Shown here: piece after piece, positions 20,737-30,765 of the stretch
How positions within the stretch are numbered: the stretch's first letter is position 1
How the letters are laid out: the number at the start of each line of letters is the position of its first letter
NCBI GenBank assembly: GCA_002402045.2
Contig: NVUX02000025.1
Location: 1 to 49,645, forward strand
Length of the DNA: 49,645 nucleotides
Direction: 5' to 3'
Source: Paracoccaceae bacterium
GTDB taxonomy: Bacteria > Pseudomonadota > Alphaproteobacteria > Rhodobacterales > Rhodobacteraceae
Notes under the pieces: generated by a model
The model's input: the letters and a program-made list of their open reading frames with translations, nothing else
Told to the model about the DNA's origin: nothing
The model's database searches: none
Translations under genes and position numbers: made by a program

Positions 20737-22164
20737 ATGGCCAAACAACCTATGCTGAAATTTGTGGATGTCGCGCGGGATATGCCCGAGAAACGCGAAG
20801 CGACGGCGCGTGCGCAGGATTACCATGAGATTTACGCAGAGTTTGCCGCCGCTAAGGCCGCTGAGCAATCCAGCCGGTGCAGCCAGTGCGGCGTGCCGTT
20901 TTGCCAAAACCATTGCCCGCTGCATAATAACATCCCTGATTGGCTGAATCTCACTGCCACGGGGCGCTTGCATGAGGCTTATGAGCTGTCTCAGGCCACA
21001 AATACCTTCCCCGAAATCTGCGGGCGAATTTGTCCACAAGACCGGCTTTGCGAAGGCAATTGCGTTATTGAACAATCAGGCCACGGCACCGTAACCATCG
21101 GCGCGGTGGAGAAATATCTAACAGATACCGCATGGGACAATGGCTGGGTTAAGCCGTTGGTTCCGCGTGCTGACCTTGGGCAAACCATTGGCATTATCGG
21201 CGCGGGTCCGGGGGGACTGGCAGCCGCGGAAAGCCTGCGCAGCAAAGGTTACGGCGTTACGGTTTATGACAGGAATGACCGCGCGGGCGGGCTGCTGACC
21301 TATGGCATCCCTGGTTTTAAGCTTGAAAAAGACGTGGTGATGCGGCGGATTAAGCGGCTTGAGGATGGCGGCGTGGAGATAGTGACCAACTGCAATGTGG
21401 GCGTGGATATTACCTTTGCCGAACTGCGAGATAAGCATGACGCGGTGCTGATCGCCACGGGTGTTTACAACATGCGCGGCCTCAAGGCCCCCGGTGCGGG
21501 GCTTAGCGGCATCGTGCAGGCGCTGGATTACCTTACCACCTCCAACCACCTGAATTTTGGCGACCCTGTGGAAGCCAAAACGCTGGATGCCAAGGGCAAA
21601 AAGGTGGTTGTGATTGGCGGCGGTGATACCGCAATGGACTGTGTGCGCACTGCCATTCGGCAGGGTGCTGAAAGCATTAAATGCCTTTACCGCCGCGACC
21701 GTGCCAACATGCCCGGCTCGCAGCGCGAAACCCAAAATGCTGAGGAAGAAGGCGTGGACTTTAACTGGCTGCGGGCCCCCAAGGCCTTTATGGGCGAGGG
21801 CAGCGTGGCGGGCGTGCGCGTGGCAAAAATGCGCCTCGGTGCGCCAGACCCTTCAGGCCGCCGTGCACCCGAAGAGGTGGAAGATGCCGATTATACCGAA
21901 GCGGCTGATTTGGTAATTCTCGCGCTTGGTTTTACGCCAGAAAACCTGCCTGAAATGTGGGATACTCCCGATTTGCAGACCACCGATTGGGGCACTGTTA
22001 CGGCCCAATACGAAACCCATGCCACCAACCTGCCCGGCGTATATGCCGTGGGCGATATCGTGCGCGGGGCCAGCCTTGTGGTTTGGGCCATCAAAGATGG
22101 CCGCGATGCTGCTGATGCCATGGCCACCTATTTAAGCGCCCAAGCACAAGTGGCCGCCGAATGA
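20737..22164 (+). CDS. gltD: Glutamate synthase (NADPH) small subunit
   Basis: 475 aa. It passes electrons from NADPH to the large subunit during conversion of glutamine and 2-oxoglutarate to two glutamates. The N-terminal Cys-rich domain (CSQCGVPFCQNHCPLHNNIPDW and CGRICPQDRLCEGNC) binds 4Fe-4S clusters. GIIGAGPGGLAAAESL binds FAD and VVIGGGDTAMDCV binds NADPH. The C-terminal GDIVRGASLVVWAIKDGR is the flavin-binding end. It is followed by two GFA genes and a secreted protein before gltB, all on one strand with almost no spacing, so the two subunits are probably on one transcript. Confidence 0.96.
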   Translation: MAKQPMLKFVDVARDMPEKREATARAQDYHEIYAEFAAAKAAEQSSRCSQCGVPFCQNHCPLHNNIPDWLNLTATGRLHEAYELSQATNTFPEICGRICPQDRLCEGNCVIEQSGHGTVTIGAVEKYLTDTAWDNGWVKPLVPRADLGQTIGIIGAGPGGLAAAESLRSKGYGVTVYDRNDRAGGLLTYGIPGFKLEKDVVMRRIKRLEDGGVEIVTNCNVGVDITFAELRDKHDAVLIATGVYNMRGLKAPGAGLSGIVQALDYLTTSNHLNFGDPVEAKTLDAKGKKVVVIGGGDTAMDCVRTAIRQGAESIKCLYRRDRANMPGSQRETQNAEEEGVDFNWLRAPKAFMGEGSVAGVRVAKMRLGAPDPSGRRAPEEVEDADYTEAADLVILALGFTPENLPEMWDTPDLQTTDWGTVTAQYETHATNLPGVYAVGDIVRGASLVVWAIKDGRDAADAMATYLSAQAQVAAE

Positions 22165-22604
22165 CAGACCGCACCGGACATTGCCTGTGCGGTGCGGTGA
22201 GTTTTACCGCGCGCGGCATGGAAGACAGCTTTTCCACCTGCTATTGCGGCATGTGCCAGCGCTGGGCAGGCGGGCCGTTTAGCGGTGTTTCTGTAAAAAC
22301 TGAAAACCTGAAGATCGAGGGCGCTGCACATGTGGGCACCCGAAAAAGCAGCGGCTTTGCCGAGCGGTGCTTTTGCACCAAATGCGGCGCGAGCCTATGG
22401 TATCGGCTGACTTCGGGTAAGTATGTTGGCAATACCAGCATTTCGGTCGGGTTGCTGGATGAGCGCGCAGGGCTAACGCTGAAAACGGAATATTTCGTTG
22501 ATTACAAAGACAGCAGCAACCAAGTGCCGAGCGATGTTGTTCAATATAGCGAAGCTGATGTGGAAGTGATGATCGCCAATTTCACCGGAAGCGAAGCACC
22601 ATGA
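22161..22604 (+). CDS. GFA-family zinc-binding protein (first of tandem pair)
   Basis: 147 aa GFA (glutathione-dependent formaldehyde-activating enzyme-like) domain. Zinc ligands are in GHCLCGAVSF, CYCGMCQRWAGGPF and CFCTKCGASLWYRL. The family is a small beta-tent fold; most members have no proven reaction. ATGA overlaps join it to gltD and to the second GFA gene. It shares clear similarity with its neighbour, so the pair arose by duplication. Confidence 0.88.
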   Translation: MTDRTGHCLCGAVSFTARGMEDSFSTCYCGMCQRWAGGPFSGVSVKTENLKIEGAAHVGTRKSSGFAERCFCTKCGASLWYRLTSGKYVGNTSISVGLLDERAGLTLKTEYFVDYKDSSNQVPSDVVQYSEADVEVMIANFTGSEAP

Positions 22605-23029
22605 GTCGCACCGGAAAATGCCTGTGTGGGGCCGTGGCGTTTGAGGTGGAAAACCTCAACCCCGAATTTGGCACCTGCCACTGCAAAATGTGCCAACGCT
22701 GGGCGGGGTCGGCCCTGCTGGGGCTGACCATCCCGGGTGATACTATCAAATTCACCGGCACCGCGCATATCCGCCGCTTTCAATCATCTGATTGGGCCGA
22801 GCGGGCATGGTGCGATAAATGTGGCGCGGGCCTTTGGTATCGCGTAACGGCGGGGCCGGAAGCGGGCACCTATCACATGCCGATCGGCTTGCTGGATGAC
22901 ACCCGCGGGCTGAAAATGATCAGAGAAATATTCACCGATGAAAAGGCCGATGTGGTCAAATTTTCTGGTGAACGCAACACCATGACAGGCGAAGAAGTCT
23001 TTGCCATGTATGCCCCGAAGGAGGGGTGA
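22601..23029 (+). CDS. GFA-family zinc-binding protein (second of tandem pair)
   Basis: 142 aa with the same zinc-binding layout as its neighbour: GKCLCGAVAFEV, CHCKMCQRWAGSALL and WCDKCGAGLWYR. It ends in IREIFTDEKADVVKFSGERNTMTGEEVF. Start overlaps the first GFA gene and stop is three bases before the secreted protein gene. Function unproven. Its place between gltD and gltB suggests co-expression with nitrogen assimilation, not shared chemistry. Confidence 0.88.
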   Translation: MSRTGKCLCGAVAFEVENLNPEFGTCHCKMCQRWAGSALLGLTIPGDTIKFTGTAHIRRFQSSDWAERAWCDKCGAGLWYRVTAGPEAGTYHMPIGLLDDTRGLKMIREIFTDEKADVVKFSGERNTMTGEEVFAMYAPKEG

Positions 23030-23032
23030 GAC

Positions 23033-23470
23033 ATGGAGAGCAAACACATATTCGTCGGAGTAGCCATGCTCACGTTCAGTGCTTTAAATTCAGCGGCTGC
23101 GCAGGTGTTTGAAAAGGGCGATATACTGCTCTGCCAGTCTACTGAAGGCATGCCGGATGTGATGGCGTGGGTCGGAGAAATTGACACCAATGAAACCTTT
23201 GGCTTTGAACCCCTGGGTGCCGTCTTTAGCCTTCAGATCTATGGCGTTGAGGGTAGCGGACACCCAACGGTTGGGCATTCACCATTTGGCGCAAAAATGT
23301 TTGCGGATTGCACGCGCGTGCAAGCAAATGTCAGCACGTCGCCTTCCGCCGATTTTCTGGAAGGCTACCATATTTGGAAAGACGCGGCGCGCAAAGGGGA
23401 AGTGGGCTTCTGGAGCCTTCCCGTTGCCGATGCGTATTGGACAATTCTCGGGGTTTTACCTCGCTCGTGA
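23033..23470 (+). CDS. Secreted hypothetical protein, 145 aa
   Basis: A signal peptide is visible (MESKHIFVGVAMLTFSALNSAAA, cleavage after AAA). The mature part has two Cys (LLCQSTEG and ADCTRVQ) that may form a disulfide, and no membrane helix. I do not recognise the family. It sits between the second GFA gene (3 bases upstream) and gltB (14 bases downstream). A different frame across its end would extend gltB upstream but is not used. Confidence 0.7.
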   Translation: MESKHIFVGVAMLTFSALNSAAAQVFEKGDILLCQSTEGMPDVMAWVGEIDTNETFGFEPLGAVFSLQIYGVEGSGHPTVGHSPFGAKMFADCTRVQANVSTSPSADFLEGYHIWKDAARKGEVGFWSLPVADAYWTILGVLPRS

Positions 23471-23484
23471 CTTTGGAGAACAAG

Positions 23485-26400
23485 ATGATAAAATTTGACC
23501 AGAAATGGGTGGAAGAGCAAGAAGCACTTCGGGCGAAGCTAAACGAGCACGGCATGTATCGCGAGGCTGAGGAGCACGCCGCGTGCGGTGTTGGATTGGT
23601 CGTGAACGTTGACGGCGTGCCAAAGCGGGCCGTGGTGGAAAACGGGATCAAGGCGCTGAGCGCAATTTGGCATCGTGGGGCAGTAGATGCAGATGGAAAA
23701 ACCGGCGATGGCGCGGGGATATTGCTGCAAATTCCGGTAGCGTTCTTCCAAGACCAAGTGCGCCGCACGGGCCATGAGCCTGGCGATGAGCTACTGGCTG
23801 TGGGCATGATCTTTCTGCCCCGCACAAATTTTGGCGCCCAGGAAAGCTGCCGCACAATCGTGGAATCCGAAGTGCTGCGCATGGGCTACTATATTTACGG
23901 CTGGCGCCATGTGCCTGTGGATATTTCCTGCCTTGGCGAAAAAGCCAACGCCACCCGCCCCGAGGTGGAGCAAATTTTGATTTCCAACTCCAAAGGCGTT
24001 GACGAGGAAACCTTTGAGCGAGAGTTATACATCATCCGCCGCCGGATCGAAAAAGCCGCTACCGGTATTAACGGGTTTTATGTGTGCTCGCTCTCCTGCC
24101 GCTCTGTGGTTTATAAAGGCATGATGCTGGCCGAGCAGGTTTCGGTGTTTTACCCTGATCTGGAAGATGAGCGCTTTATCTCAAGCTATGCAGTTTACCA
24201 TCAGCGCTATTCTACCAACACCTTCCCGCAGTGGTGGCTGGCCCAGCCGTTCCGCATGCTGGCGCATAACGGCGAAATCAACACCCTTAAGGGCAACCTT
24301 AACTGGATGAAATCCCACGAGATTCGTATGGCAAGTGCCGCCTTTGGCGATATGGCGGAAGACATTAAACCGATCGTAGCCGATGGCAGCTCTGACTCAG
24401 CCGCGCTGGATTCTGTGTTTGAAATGATGGTGCGGGCAGGGCGCTCGGCCCCGATGGCTAAAACCATATTGGTGCCAGAAAGCTGGTCTAATATGGCCAC
24501 CGCCATCCCAAAGCCGTGGCAAGATATGTATGCCTATTGCAACTCGGTGATGGAGCCATGGGATGGCCCCGCAGCACTTGCCATGACCGATGGCCGCTGG
24601 GTGGTGGCAGGGCTAGACCGCAACGGCCTGCGCCCCATGCGCTATGTGATCACCAATGATGGCATGGTGATTGCGGGCTCTGAGGCTGGCATGGTGCCTG
24701 TGAAAACCAAAAACATTATCCACAAAGGTGCGCTGGGCCCCGGGCAAATGCTGGCGGTGGATATGGTTGAAGGCAAGATTTGGAAAGATACCGAGCTGAA
24801 AGACATGCTGAGCGCGGCGCAGCCGTTTGGCGAGTGGGTCAGCAATATTACGGACCTTGAAAAGATCGACGAAGGTGACGAGGAGAAAACGCTGTTTACC
24901 GGCGAAGCCCTGCGCACCCGGCAAATTGCGGCTGGCATTACGCTGGAAGATCTGGAAAGCGTTTTGCATCCGATGGTCGAAGACGGCAAAGAGGGGCTGA
25001 TCTCTATGGGTGACGACACCCCGAGCGCCGTGCTTTCACAAAAATACCGCCCGCTGAGCCATTTCTTTCGGCAAAACTTTAGCCAAGTTACCAATCCACC
25101 AATTGACAGCCTGCGCGAATACCGCGTGATGAGCCTGAAAACCCGCTTTGGAAACCTGAAAAACGTGCTCGACCAATCCTCGGCCCAAACCGAGATCATT
25201 ATTCTAGACAGCCCGTTTGTGAGCAACGCGCGCTATAAAGCGATGATGAAATATTTCGGCGATAGTGCCGTGGTGATTGACTGCACCTTCCCCGTGGAGG
25301 GCAACCTGCAAGACGCGCTTGAGCGCATTCGGCAGCAGGCCGAAGAGGCTGTGCGGGCTGGTGCTACGCACCTGATTCTCACCGATGAGCACCAGAGCGA
25401 AAGCCAAATTCCGATGCCGATGATTTTGGCAAATTCCGCGGTGCATAGCTGGCTGGTGCGTAAGGGTTTGCGGACGTTTACCTCGATAAATGTGCGTGCA
25501 GCGGAGTGTATGGATGCGCAGTATTTTGCCGTGCTAATCGGCGGTGGGGCGACCACGGTAAACGCCTATTTGGCTGAAGACAGCATTGCCGACCGTGTGA
25601 GCCGTGGCTTGCTTGACGGCCCCGTGGAGGCCGCGATTGGTCGCTACCGCGAGGCGATTGACCAGGGTTTGCTGAAGATCATGTCCAAAATGGGTATTTC
25701 GGTAATTTCCTCTTATCGCGGCGGGTTGAACTTTGAGGCGGTGGGCCTTTCTCGCGCCATGGTGGCCGAGTATTTCCCCGGTATGATTAGCCGGATTTCG
25801 GGCATTGGTATCTCTGGTATCGAGCAGAAAATCCGTGAGGTTCATGCCAAAGGCTGGCTGGGCGGGCAGGATACGCTTGATATCGGCGGTTTTTATAAGC
25901 TGCGCCAATCAGGGGAAACCCACGCGTGGCAATCCACCAATATGCACCTGCTGCAAGAGGCTTGCGCGCAAAACTCCTATGATCTTTGGAAGAAATACTC
26001 CGCCGCTATGCAGGCCAATCCACCCATTAACCTACGGGATTTGCTGGATTTTAATGCTAAAGCTGAGCCAATTTCGATAGATGAAGTGGAAAGCATTACC
26101 ACGATCCGCAAGCGGTTTGTGACGCCGGGTATGAGCCTTGGTGCGCTGAGCCCCGAGGCCCATAAAACCTTGAATATTGCGATGAACCGGATTGGTGCAA
26201 AGTCCAACTCGGGCGAAGGCGGAGAAGACCCCGCGCATTTTCACCCTGAGCCAAACGGTGATAACCCGTCAGCCAAAATCAAGCAGGTGGCCTCTGGCCG
26301 GTTTGGGGTTACGGCGGAGTATCTGAACCAGTGTGAAGAGATCGAGATCAAGGTTGCTCAAGGGGCCAAGCCCGGCGAGGGTGGGCAATTGCCCGGCATT

Positions 26401-28002
26401 AAGGTGAACGCCCTGATCGCGCGGTTGCGGCACTCGACCGAAGGCGTGACCCTGATTTCACCCCCACCGCACCACGATATTTACAGCATCGAGGATCTCG
26501 CGCAGCTCATATACGACCTAAAGCAAATTAATCCGCGTGCTAAAATCTGTGTGAAACTCGTGGCGCAATCGGGTGTGGGCACCATTGCGGCGGGCGTGGC
26601 CAAGGCCAAGGCGGATATCATTTTGATTGCGGGCCATAATGGCGGCACGGGGGCGTCTCCGGCGACCAGCATTAAATATGTTGGCCTGCCATGGGAAATG
26701 GGCCTGACCGAGGCGCACCAAGTTTTGGCAATGAACGGGTTGCGCGGGCGGGTAACGCTGCGCACCGATGGCGGGCTTCGCACGGGGCGTGACATTGTGA
26801 TTGCCGCCATGATGGGCGCTGAAGAATATGGCGTTGGCACGGCGGCGCTAATTGCGATGGGCTGTATTATGGTGCGGCAGTGCCAGAGCAATACCTGCCC
26901 CGTGGGCATTTGCGTGCAAGATGAGCGCCTGCGTGAGAAGTTTACCGGCACCGCTGATAAGGTGGTGAACCTGATCACATTTTACGCCCAAGAAGTGCGG
27001 GAGGTGCTGGCCAGCATTGGGGCGCGGTCGCTGAACGATGTGATTGGGCGGGCTGACCTGCTGTCGCAGGTTTCGCGCGGGTCTGAGCATTTGGATGATC
27101 TTGATCTAAACCCGATGCTGATCAGCGTTGATGAGGGCCATGACATTGATTATGACCGCAACCGCGAGCGGCAATTTGTGCCGGATACGCTGGATGCACT
27201 GATCCTGCGCGACGCTGAGCCGTTTTTTAAAGACGGTGAAAAGATGCAGCTTTCCTACGCGGTGCAAAACACCCACCGTACCATTGGCGCGCGGGTGTCG
27301 TCCCATATTGTTAAGCGGTTTGGCATGCGGAACGAGCTGCAAGCCAACCACCTGAGCATCAAGCTTTCTGGCTCGGCTGGCCAAAGCCTGGGGGCGTTTG
27401 CGGTGCAGGGCCTTAAAATTGAGGTGTCGGGTGATGCTAACGATTATGTTGGAAAAGGCCTTTCGGGTGGCACAATTGTTGTCCGCCCGCCGCTGAACAG
27501 CCCGCTGGTGGCCGCTGAAAATACCATCATCGGCAACACCGTGCTTTACGGCGCTACTGCTGGCTACCTCTATGCCAATGGCCGCGCTGGCGAGCGTTTT
27601 TGCGTGCGCAATTCCGGAGCGAAGGTGGTGGTTGAGGGCTGTGGCTCCAACGGTTGTGAGTACATGACCGGCGGCGTGACGGTGATTCTTGGCCCCGTGG
27701 GCGATAACTTTGGCGCGGGTATGACCGGCGGCATGGCCTATGTTTATGATCCAGATGGCACGTTTGAAACCCGTATGAACGCCGAAACGGTGGTCTGCCA
27801 ACCGCTGAAATCAGCCTATTGGGAGAGCGAGCTGGTGTACCTGATCGAGCAGCACGAGCGCGAGACGGGCTCAAAGCTGGCAGCCGAGATGCTGCGCAAC
27901 TGGGAGCGCATTCATAGGCACTTCAAGCAGGTGTGCCCAAAAGAAATGCTAACCCGTTTGCCCCAGCCTTTGAGCGACGAGGCAGACGCGCAGATCGCAT
28001 AA
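23485..28002 (+). CDS. gltB: Glutamate synthase (NADPH) large subunit
   Basis: 1505 aa. The start is ATG 23485 with GGAG six bases before it. After a 33-residue propeptide, Cys34 in EEHAACGVGLVV is the class II amidotransferase nucleophile that releases ammonia from glutamine. The central domain and FMN-binding synthase domain follow, with SGEGGEDPAHF, GAKPGEGGQLPG and HNGGTGASPATS. CQSNTCPVGIC is near the 3Fe-4S cluster. The C-terminal alxD-type beta helix shows repeats with GGTIVV, GNTVLYGATAGYLYANGRAGERF and GGVTVILG. It works with GltD. A rho-independent terminator follows. Confidence 0.97.
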   Translation: MIKFDQKWVEEQEALRAKLNEHGMYREAEEHAACGVGLVVNVDGVPKRAVVENGIKALSAIWHRGAVDADGKTGDGAGILLQIPVAFFQDQVRRTGHEPGDELLAVGMIFLPRTNFGAQESCRTIVESEVLRMGYYIYGWRHVPVDISCLGEKANATRPEVEQILISNSKGVDEETFERELYIIRRRIEKAATGINGFYVCSLSCRSVVYKGMMLAEQVSVFYPDLEDERFISSYAVYHQRYSTNTFPQWWLAQPFRMLAHNGEINTLKGNLNWMKSHEIRMASAAFGDMAEDIKPIVADGSSDSAALDSVFEMMVRAGRSAPMAKTILVPESWSNMATAIPKPWQDMYAYCNSVMEPWDGPAALAMTDGRWVVAGLDRNGLRPMRYVITNDGMVIAGSEAGMVPVKTKNIIHKGALGPGQMLAVDMVEGKIWKDTELKDMLSAAQPFGEWVSNITDLEKIDEGDEEKTLFTGEALRTRQIAAGITLEDLESVLHPMVEDGKEGLISMGDDTPSAVLSQKYRPLSHFFRQNFSQVTNPPIDSLREYRVMSLKTRFGNLKNVLDQSSAQTEIIILDSPFVSNARYKAMMKYFGDSAVVIDCTFPVEGNLQDALERIRQQAEEAVRAGATHLILTDEHQSESQIPMPMILANSAVHSWLVRKGLRTFTSINVRAAECMDAQYFAVLIGGGATTVNAYLAEDSIADRVSRGLLDGPVEAAIGRYREAIDQGLLKIMSKMGISVISSYRGGLNFEAVGLSRAMVAEYFPGMISRISGIGISGIEQKIREVHAKGWLGGQDTLDIGGFYKLRQSGETHAWQSTNMHLLQEACAQNSYDLWKKYSAAMQANPPINLRDLLDFNAKAEPISIDEVESITTIRKRFVTPGMSLGALSPEAHKTLNIAMNRIGAKSNSGEGGEDPAHFHPEPNGDNPSAKIKQVASGRFGVTAEYLNQCEEIEIKVAQGAKPGEGGQLPGIKVNALIARLRHSTEGVTLISPPPHHDIYSIEDLAQLIYDLKQINPRAKICVKLVAQSGVGTIAAGVAKAKADIILIAGHNGGTGASPATSIKYVGLPWEMGLTEAHQVLAMNGLRGRVTLRTDGGLRTGRDIVIAAMMGAEEYGVGTAALIAMGCIMVRQCQSNTCPVGICVQDERLREKFTGTADKVVNLITFYAQEVREVLASIGARSLNDVIGRADLLSQVSRGSEHLDDLDLNPMLISVDEGHDIDYDRNRERQFVPDTLDALILRDAEPFFKDGEKMQLSYAVQNTHRTIGARVSSHIVKRFGMRNELQANHLSIKLSGSAGQSLGAFAVQGLKIEVSGDANDYVGKGLSGGTIVVRPPLNSPLVAAENTIIGNTVLYGATAGYLYANGRAGERFCVRNSGAKVVVEGCGSNGCEYMTGGVTVILGPVGDNFGAGMTGGMAYVYDPDGTFETRMNAETVVCQPLKSAYWESELVYLIEQHERETGSKLAAEMLRNWERIHRHFKQVCPKEMLTRLPQPLSDEADAQIA

Positions 28003-28007
28003 TGAAG

Positions 28008-28031
28008 GGGCCGCATTTAGCGGCCCTTTTT
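28008..28031 (+). terminator. Rho-independent terminator after gltB
   Basis: GGGCCGC (28008-28014) and GCGGCCC (28020-28026) form a 7-bp GC-rich stem with a five-base loop, followed by TTTTT. It lies six bases after the gltB stop and closes the gltD-gltB operon. Confidence 0.92.
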
Positions 28032-28162
28032 CGCTACATACCGCGCTGTCCGTTCATGCGACCAACAATATAGAAGCGGTATTTTGCCTCGTCACCCCAA
28101 GTGCCCTTGAAAAACTGTGCGCTAAGCGGCAAAAAGGAGATGCACCATTACAGGACTTCCCC

Positions 28163-28828
28163 ATGTTTCGTCTCTATCACCTCCCGCTGTCACCGTTTTG
28201 CCGTAAAATCCGCCTCGTTTTGGCGGAAAAGAAGATTGATGTGGAGCTGGTCGAGGAGAAATACTGGGAAAAACGGCTGGATTTTTTGCGACTTAATCCC
28301 GCTGGCAAAGTCCCCGTGCTGCGAAATGGCCGCTTTGTGCTGGGCGAATCCTCGGCAATTTTCGAATACCTTGAGGAAACCCACCCCGAGCCGGCTTTGC
28401 TACCAAAAGACCCGGCGGCCCGCGCCGAGGCCCGCCGCCTTGAAGGCTGGTTTGACGATAAATTCCACCATGAGGTTACGGCCAATTTGGTTTACGAGCG
28501 CATCAACAAAAAGCTGATGGGCACGGGCTATCCGGATAGCACCAAAATCAAAGCGGGCAGTAAAAACATTAAATACCACTTGGATTATATGAGCTGGCTG
28601 CTGGAAACCCGTGATTGGCTCGCGGGCAACACGATGACCATCGCCGATTTCACCGCCGCGGCCCACCTCAGCACGCTTGATTATGTGAATGACGTGGACT
28701 GGCTGCGCCATAAGAACATCAAAGAATGGTATGCGCGGATAAAATCCCGTCCGTCTTTTAGGCCGCTGCTCAGTGATCAGGTTACGGGATTTGTGCCGCC
28801 AGACCATTATAGCGATCTGGATTTTTAG
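28163..28828 (+). CDS. Glutathione S-transferase family protein
   Basis: 221 aa. The N-terminal thioredoxin-like domain is MFRLYHLPLSPFCRKIRLVLAEKKID, with SPFC as the active-site-like turn, then NPAGKVPVL and ESSAIFEYLEE for glutathione binding. The C-terminal domain is helical, with the N-capping motif MTIADFTAAAHLSTLDYV. The substrate is unknown. It is followed immediately by queG (the GTG starts right after this stop), so they share a message. Confidence 0.9.
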   Translation: MFRLYHLPLSPFCRKIRLVLAEKKIDVELVEEKYWEKRLDFLRLNPAGKVPVLRNGRFVLGESSAIFEYLEETHPEPALLPKDPAARAEARRLEGWFDDKFHHEVTANLVYERINKKLMGTGYPDSTKIKAGSKNIKYHLDYMSWLLETRDWLAGNTMTIADFTAAAHLSTLDYVNDVDWLRHKNIKEWYARIKSRPSFRPLLSDQVTGFVPPDHYSDLDF

Positions 28829-29857
28829 GTGGAAGACCTCGCCAACCGCCTGCGCAGCATGGCGCTTGAGGTCGGCTTTTCCGATGTTGGCATTTGTGCG
28901 CCAGATGCCATGCCCGAAACCGCGGGGCGGCTGCAAGAATTTCTGAAAGCGGGCCTGCACGGCGATATGGACTGGATGGAGCGGCGGGCCGAGTGGCGTG
29001 GCAGCCCCACGGCACTTTGGCCCGAGGCGCGCTCTGTTATTATGCTGGCCGATAATTATGGCCCTGATGATGACCCGCTTAAGCTGTTGCCGATGAAAGA
29101 CCGCGGCAATATTTCGGTATATGCCCGCAATAAAGATTACCACGACCCGCTAAAAAAGCGTCTAAAGCGGCTTGGCCGGTGGCTGATAGAGCAGGAGCCG
29201 TGCGATATTAAGGTGTTTGTGGATACCGCCCCCGTGATGGAAAAACCCCTCGCACAAGCGGCAGGGCTGGGCTGGCAAGGCAAGCACACGAATGTGGTGA
29301 GCCGCCGCCTTGGCAGCTGGTTTTTCCTCGGCGCTATTTTTACCACGCTTGATTTACCTAGAGACAAGGCCGAGCCAGACCATTGCGGCAATTGCCACGC
29401 CTGCATTGATGCCTGCCCCACCGACGCCTTTATCGCGCCCTATAAGCTCGACCCGCGCAAGTGCATTTCTTACCTCACCATTGAGCAAAAAGGCCCGATT
29501 GATCCCGCACTGCGCCCGCTTATGGGCAACCGGATTTATGGCTGTGATGACTGCCTCGCCGCCTGCCCGTGGAACAAGTTTGCACAGGTTGCGCGAGATG
29601 CCAATTACTGGGCGCGCATCGAGCTGCGCTGCCCCAAGCTAGAGCACCTTGTGGCGCTAAACGACGCTGATTTTCGCGAGGTTTTTGCGGGGTCTCCGAT
29701 TAAGCGCATTGGCCGCAACAGCTTCGTTCGCAACGTGCTTTATGCCATTGGCAATTCCGGTGATGCTTCATTAGCGGCTGCGGCGCGCCCTCTGGCGTCA
29801 GACCCTGATGACACAGTAAAAGATGCCGCAAATTGGGCATTGGAGAGATTGTCATGA
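28829..29857 (+). CDS. queG: Epoxyqueuosine reductase QueG
   Basis: 342 aa. It reduces epoxyqueuosine to queuosine in tRNA using a cobalamin and two 4Fe-4S clusters. The clusters' Cys are [16 protein letters not shown] and [35 protein letters not shown] and the HEAT-like C-terminus ([19 protein letters not shown]) also fit QueG. The start is GTG, directly after the stop of the GST gene. It overlaps the downstream epimerase gene by four bases. Confidence 0.95.
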   Translation: MEDLANRLRSMALEVGFSDVGICAPDAMPETAGRLQEFLKAGLHGDMDWMERRAEWRGSPTALWPEARSVIMLADNYGPDDDPLKLLPMKDRGNISVYARNKDYHDPLKKRLKRLGRWLIEQEPCDIKVFVDTAPVMEKPLAQAAGLGWQGKHTNVVSRRLGSWFFLGAIFTTLDLPRDKAEPDHCGNCHACIDACPTDAFIAPYKLDPRKCISYLTIEQKGPIDPALRPLMGNRIYGCDDCLAACPWNKFAQVARDANYWARIELRCPKLEHLVALNDADFREVFAGSPIKRIGRNSFVRNVLYAIGNSGDASLAAAARPLASDPDDTVKDAANWALERLS

Positions 29858-30687
29858 AGCTGCTAATACTAGGCCTTGGCTACACGGGTCGCGTGGTGGC
29901 CGCATATATGCGTGGCCTTGGCTGGGAGGTGCGGGGCACGTCTCGCTCTGCCGAAAGCGGCCTTATCCAATGGCCGGGCAGTGACATTTCTGCCACGCTT
30001 GACTGGGCTTCGCACATTTTGATGAGCGCCGCCCCGGGTGAAAACGGCGACCCGTTTTTGGCGGGGTTGGAAGCGCAAATTCTGGCCGCTAAGCCCACGT
30101 GGCTCGGCTATCTTTCCACCACGGGTGTGTATGGAGACCAAGGTGGCGCATGGGTGGATGAGGCCGCGCCCCTTTCCCCCGCCACCACGCGTGGCCACCA
30201 CCGTGTTGCCGCTGAAAATCAGTGGATGGAGCTGCACAATGCCCATAGTCTTCCCGTCCATATATTCCGCCTCGCGGGCATTTACGGCCCCAATCGCGGC
30301 CCCTTTGCCAAGGTTCGCAACGGTACGGCACGGCGTATTATTAAAGAAAACCAAGTATTTAGCCGCATCCATGTAGAGGACATCGCGCAAACCATTGCGG
30401 CCTCTATCGCTGAGCCCAACCCCGGCCAAATTTACAACGTATGTGATAATGACGCCGCCCCGCCGCAAGACGTAATTGGCTATGCGGCCACGCTGCTTGG
30501 CCTCCCCATGCCCCCGGCGCTTGATTTTGAAACCGCTGATCTTACGCCGATGGCCCGTAGTTTTTATGCTGAATCCAAAAGGGTGAGCAACGCGCGGATT
30601 AAGGACGAACTCGGGGTGCAGCTTCGCTATCCCGATTATAAGTCCGGCCTCAAAGCCCTGCTTGCGCAAGAGCGTGCCGATGGATGA
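29854..30687 (+). CDS. NAD(P)-dependent epimerase, YeeZ-like SDR protein
   Basis: 277 aa from ATG 29854, which overlaps queG as [22 protein letters not shown] is the nucleotide-binding motif. [23 protein letters not shown] and [14 protein letters not shown] follow as in the YeeZ/extended-SDR subgroup. [17 protein letters not shown] lies in the substrate domain. The conserved Tyr-x3-Lys appears replaced (HRVAAENQW), as in this subgroup, so activity is uncertain. Confidence 0.85.
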   Translation: MKLLILGLGYTGRVVAAYMRGLGWEVRGTSRSAESGLIQWPGSDISATLDWASHILMSAAPGENGDPFLAGLEAQILAAKPTWLGYLSTTGVYGDQGGAWVDEAAPLSPATTRGHHRVAAENQWMELHNAHSLPVHIFRLAGIYGPNRGPFAKVRNGTARRIIKENQVFSRIHVEDIAQTIAASIAEPNPGQIYNVCDNDAAPPQDVIGYAATLLGLPMPPALDFETADLTPMARSFYAESKRVSNARIKDELGVQLRYPDYKSGLKALLAQERADG

Positions 30688-30765
30688 CGAATCATCTTAC
30701 GCCCCGCACGGATTCAGGCTAAAAATAAAGTCTGTTTTAAGAGGATAGATTCGGTGAGGGGTAAT

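Noticed and set aside
23308-23484. Upstream extension of gltB
   Set aside because: It overlaps the secreted-protein gene. The ATG at 23485 has a good ribosome-binding site and places the catalytic Cys after a normal propeptide.
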